Shown: in pieces, positions 59,830-64,000 of the stretch
Layout of the letters: every line of letters begins with the position of its first letter
Position numbering within the stretch: position 1 is the stretch's first letter
Source of the DNA: Aquatica leii
Taxonomy: Eukaryota > Arthropoda > Insecta > Coleoptera > Lampyridae
Direction: 5' to 3'
DNA length: 64,000 nucleotides
Assembly (NCBI GenBank): GCA_035610365.1
Contig: CM069432.1
Span: 5,828,001 to 5,892,000, forward strand
Made by a program: the position numbers and the translations under genes
Notes under the pieces: model-generated
Databases searched by the model: none
What the model was told of the DNA's origin: nothing
The model's input: the letters and a program-made list of their open reading frames with translations, nothing else

Positions 59830-62174
59830 TTTGAAATTAAGTTATTAATCACTTTCACCTAATTTTCATTTTTTCTAATCCTTTTGTTTAAATTTTTTTT
59901 AATTTGTTAACTTTTTATAACAAAAAACAAGCATTTAAAAATAGCTTAAAATTGTCTTTAAAAAAAATTTTTTTTTCTTGAAAAATCAAATTTTTCGTAA
60001 TATCCCTAGCTTATGTGGAGCAGTTTATTTATAAATTAGTGATATATTCTCTTTTTATTAAAATTTCATTACAAAAGTTTTTTGTTTGTAACGGAATTAA
60101 ATTTTAATTATTAATAATTAAGATTTAATAAAATATATCGTTTAATTATTGTGACCATTCAACAGCTACTGTAATAGCAATAAGAATAATAGCGAAGTTA
60201 CAGATACTTAAGAAAATGTACAATATAATAAATGGACTTCATTATTCATTAGTTATTAATGAAATGCGTTAGATTATTTTATATTGATTAAATATTACGA
60301 GCAACTAAACAAAACAAAGATAGTGATCAAACTTAACCTAATACATAAAATTTTTCATAAAAATGTAATTTGCTAAAAACAAGGTAAATACAAAAGTCTA
60401 TTAGGTACTTATGTTTTTTGTGTTTTGATTTAACAATAACTCAATTAAAAAATATTAAAATTACTAAGTTTGATATTACCTTTTTATTAGTTGCAAGAAA
60501 CTGACACAGTTTTCTACTATAACCAACTCTATGTGGTGCTAATGTAGTAAGTTTTTCTGCAGTTTTATAAATTATAGTTATTGACTTATCAATAAAATTT
60601 TACTGTTTTAATAAAAATATCAAAATCTTTTAAGTTAACGTTATTGTATATGTTGCAGTGCCACAAAAAAGCATGTACATACATTGTAATTAGTTAAATT
60701 GATGTTACATGACTACTTTGCGTTACTTTACTTTCAATGTAGTCAAATATATTACCATTATTTATCAAACAGAAGATTGATAATATTTTTGTTATTGTTT
60801 AATATTTGTCATACGAAATAATTCCTTACAATAACTTACTTTAATGCATATAAATAATTATGTTGTGGCAACTTCTTTTTAAGCGGAAAATTAGGCGCCA
60901 CTCTTTGCGTACCTCTAGAATCCTTGATTCGGAGACACAAAGAGTATATTCAAACCCATTGTCAAAGAAATTAAATAGAAAAGAAAAACAAGCAACTTAA
61001 CAAGAAAACGTAGCAAAGTGATCGCTTAAATTATTGTAAAAACGCAAGAGTTACTCCTATACTTAGATTTCCTTAGCATAGTAGTAGTTACTAACTCAGT
61101 AGTACACCTCCGACATTTTTGAAAAGTACAAGTTTGCAATCGCCAAATTTAAATCAGCGAATACCAGCTTTAAATACAAACAATTTCTAAGGTTACTCGT
61201 TCGATGCAAGTTAACGAAAACAGTAATACTGAAATGCAAAATAAGTTGAAGGCTGAATAACAATACTCGACTAAAAGTAAAATAATTATAATGATCTTAG
61301 ATACAATAAAAGTAGCTGAAGGCTTAATTTAAAATAATGTAAATAAGTACGTAACGCAGTTGCATTTTAAATTGAAGAAAAATACTTACGATTGAAAATT
61401 GAAGAATTCTAAGCAAATTAAACTACCTGCTACAGATATCGAAAGCAAAATTGATCTCAACGAGGCGTCTTCTTGATATTATACCGCCAGTGACGCACTC
61501 GCTTACAGTAGTAAGAATTTTGTTTAAATACAAAATGTAAAACGTTATGATTAAAGACACGTATAATGTGACTTATATATATATATAGTCATACAAGATT
61601 TATTTTTCATTGTAAGAAACACATTAATTACAAATTAATTTTAATCATATTTAGATTTATTTAAACAAATTTTCTTAGTTATTAGTTTTTAGTTAATACA
61701 ATATTTGCAAATATTTGATATAATTTTACATAAATAATACGCCACACTAACGCAAACTTTAGAAACAACGCAATCTGCTGTCAACAACATGTAGAAGATA
61801 TTCTTTATCTATTTTAAATTGTTTTAAAGCATTTGATTTAACAAAATAGAGATGGCGTGAGTATTTTTCTTAAATGTCGCTTTAGTTTTTAGTAATACAC
61901 GACCCGGCATAAGTTAGTTAACCGATTTGCATACCGAACAGAAAAAAAACAGTATACAGAAAGAGAGTCTATTGTACTATTTATTTTGCAACAAAAGTAA
62001 TGACAATTTAAATATTACATTCTGTGTTCAAACTGCCGACCATTTTTCTCAATGCAGATATGTAACCGTTTTTTACAATAGAACAGGGTTTTTCAAATAA
62101 TACTGGGTGCGCGCGGAGACCGTTAATTTTCACTTAAATTCTTGTTTTTAATTATTTAATATCACGTAATAGGG
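59830..62174. other. AT-rich DNA, nothing recognised
   Basis: More than 2 kb with no coding frame or tandem repeat beyond a short TA run near 61,575. Minus-strand donor-like TACTTAC words occur near 61,385 without an associated frame. Confidence 0.4.
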
Positions 62175-62350
62175 CGACAAACATTATATTTTTGAGTACT
62201 TCCCACAGGGGAAAATTGTATGACGTTAAGTTTGGTGACCATATTAGACCCTCAATTCTTCCTCTTCTTCTTATCTACATCTTAAATTTGGCTTTCAGAT
62301 ATTTACTAGTCTAAAGTGGGGTGGAGCGCCGTCTTGTTGGAAATAACACC
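62175..62350 (-). pseudogene. Mariner-like transposase fragment
   Basis: Minus-strand frame has CYFQQDGAPPHFR, containing the second catalytic Asp, and about 35 codons later WSPNLTSYNFPLWEVLKN. The latter corresponds to W-P-P-R-S-P-D-L-T-P-x-D-F-F-L-W-G-x-L-K. The third catalytic Asp (SPD) is Asn here. It is the same broad family as the 1418-3929 element but clearly diverged, with no terminal repeats. Confidence 0.78.
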
Positions 62351-62924
62351 CGTTAACTCCAATTTTAAAAAAATTTAACACTTAAGCAATGGTTTTATAA
62401 CAATGTGATAACCAGTAAACGGCATTGTGTCACTTAATACATCCCTTTAGTTTTGTTGGCGCGAGCATTTTTCTATTTAAGTATTTTTCCGCGAGTTGCA
62501 TTTTCGGTTTTGTGACTTGCTGTCCCCTATTTTAAGTTTCTATTTGTTGCTGCAAATATAAGTTTTTGATAAAGAATACGATAGTACGTTACTTAGTTTT
62601 GGCTCGAGTATATCGTCTCTTTTCTTGCATTCTATTTCGTTAATTTTTCTTAATTGTTAACCGTGCTGCTTAGTGAATATATCGTGTGCCCATTTGTGTG
62701 GTCTATAGACTTACCTCCACCATCCAGGGAAAAGTAAAATCAGGGTAAGTCGAGCAATCGCTCATTTCTGGGTGAATCGAGGCCTTAATTTATTACGGAT
62801 TTGGGTGGTTGTGCGCTCCCCATTTTCCAGAAAACCCAGGAACGTTATGTAATTAATTTTCTAGTTCATTTACTAATAATTCGGTAGGTTGCTACCGGAT
62901 GTCCCCTCCTTTCTTAAACATTAA
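62351..62924. other. Non-coding DNA
   Basis: Base composition becomes more balanced toward the right, possibly the upstream part of the coding-like stretch that follows. No motif is recognised. Confidence 0.35.
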
Positions 62925-63407
62925 ATACAGTCCGCTGTTCGACTTTCGTGTGGCCGAAACAAGTTTTTTCTGTGTTTTATAACTCTAGAGAATTTGTTGG
63001 TAGAATTGTGCGACATCTTCCGCGTCACTAGTGTACCACTCGCAAAACTTTATTCTACAATGAAGATTGTGTTCTATACTCCGCATGATGACGCAGGTAC
63101 AAAGTCAACAGACAGATACTTTACATGCTGGATTGTCATGGAGACATCAACACACTGACCGCCAGCTAACATATACCGTGGTCAATGTCATGACATTTTC
63201 CACTCTGAAGATGCAAGCTGCAATGTCTTGCAAAACGTCAGTTTGTTTGGGTTCACAAACGACAATACGGCAAAGGCCAAGTTCTACTTCTTGTTTTGGC
63301 GCTCAAGAAGAGACTAGGACCAAGCCTAAGTCTGGGTATTTAACTACGACGCGGTTGAATTACAGAAAAGAAAATGGATACCATCTAAATACAAAATAAT
63401 TAACTAA
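62925..63407 (+). pseudogene. Unidentified coding-like sequence with in-frame stops
   Basis: One frame reads protein-like for 161 codons with three internal stops (TGA at 63156-63158, a TAG and a TAA further on) and a final TAA at 63405-63407. An ATG at 63060 starts MKIVFYTPHDDAGTKSTDRY. After the first stop the frame goes on with CHDIFHSEDASCNVLQNVSL, TAKAKFYFLFWRS and VWVFNYDAVELQKRKWIPSK. Balanced base composition and hydrophobic/charged patterning differ from the AT-rich flanks. I do not recognise the family. It could be a decayed host gene or a transposon protein. A 110-codon open frame in the neighbouring register (63067-63399) looks like the shadow. Confidence 0.4.
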
Positions 63408-64000
63408 ATGAAACTACTACAAGGTGTAATTTCGAGTGCTATAAAATCAAAATGTTGTAACATTTTCGTTACTGTTATGTTTTGATTTTGAATATCTGTA
63501 TTAATTTAACAAATCGTTGTGTGTAAACCTTTCTTTATTTTTAATTTTGTAGAGTCGCTATTTTTTAAGACGAAGTCAGCCTTGAAAATGGATTCTAGTG
63601 GTACACTTGTGTGACTTCGTTTCTAAGTCATGTAACTTTTTTTATTTTAGCTTATATCAACAATTTCCCGTTTTTAATTGTTTTAGACTTTTTTTATACC
63701 GATTTCATCTTTAGCGAGATTGTCGGTACATTCATAATTTGAATGGTTTGGTATATCAATAAGACATATGCCAATGATACAAATCGATTTTCTTGAAGAA
63801 AATACCTTTGTCATCGATTCTTTATGGGAAATTTTTTAAGGTTAATACTATCGTAACTGCCAACATTAGCGTTGCATTCCTTTGAATGATATCAACCTGA
63901 AATTTGATCCACATTCGTGGGTTACATATATGTACATTCTTTTCATCAATAAAATATTTGGCTTTATCAACGAAATTGGTTTTTCTTTTTACCAACTAAC
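63408..64000. other. AT-rich DNA to window end
   Basis: No supported feature. Confidence 0.4.

Noticed and set aside
63067-63399. 110-codon open frame as the true gene
   Set aside because: Its residue pattern is rich in Thr, Gln and Ser as expected of a shifted register; the neighbouring frame is more protein-like although it has stops.

Overview
The window is a gene-poor, very AT-rich eukaryotic nuclear segment, almost certainly from an insect or another arthropod. The evidence is a DUF4817-type mariner-like transposase, hAT and Tc1 remnants, Penelope-like retroelement (PLE) debris with GIY-YIG endonucleases, a long Ty3/gypsy element and several satellites. I find no bacterial operon, tRNA, rRNA or CRISPR. 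No complete host gene is visible. The best host signals are short exon-like stretches with splice donors near 4.45 kb (+) and 34.4 kb (-).

Layout. 1-1.4 kb is AT-rich DNA with a foldback element. 1418-3929 is a mariner-like element with 520-bp inverted repeats, a TA duplication and a frameshifted transposase. About 4.0-4.5 kb looks like a host promoter or first-exon zone. 5590-8085 is a satellite of 282-bp dimers, followed by short palindromic repeats to 8.8 kb. 9312-9941 is a hAT transposase remnant and about 10.3 kb is the 5' end of a decayed Tc1-like element. 11.64-31.9 kb is a 20-kb tandem array of seven 2.80-2.92-kb units. Each unit carries two decayed PLE fragments placed head to head: a minus-strand reverse transcriptase (YVDD) plus GIY-YIG, and a plus-strand RT tail plus GIY-YIG. 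31.9-35.8 kb is featureless apart from a GC-rich exon-like island. 35.86-36.59 and 37.97-39.47 kb are two blocks of a 10-bp satellite (TTTAGTTCAG), the second with a 335-355-bp higher-order period. 39.78-41.16 kb holds scraps of another gypsy-like element.

41.8-42.6 kb and 44.3-45.1/55.5-55.6 kb are two diverged copies of one LTR-plus-leader on the minus strand. The second copy was split by a young 10,357-bp Ty3/gypsy element (45,100-55,456) with near-identical 1.74-kb LTRs, AAAT target duplications, gag, and pol read in the -1 frame after a textbook TTTAAAC slippery site. One base appears to be missing in pol near its integrase end. 55.9-58.8 kb contains a second, different PLE family, again as oppositely oriented fragments. 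59.6 kb is a Tc1 transposase tail, 62.2 kb a mariner transposase fragment, and 62.9-63.4 kb an unidentified coding-like stretch with in-frame stops.

The window therefore reads as a repeat-rich, possibly heterochromatic segment in which nested transposons and satellites accumulate. The most unusual structures are the head-to-head PLE tandem array and the 10-bp satellite with nested higher-order repeats. The only element that looks close to functional is the gypsy element.
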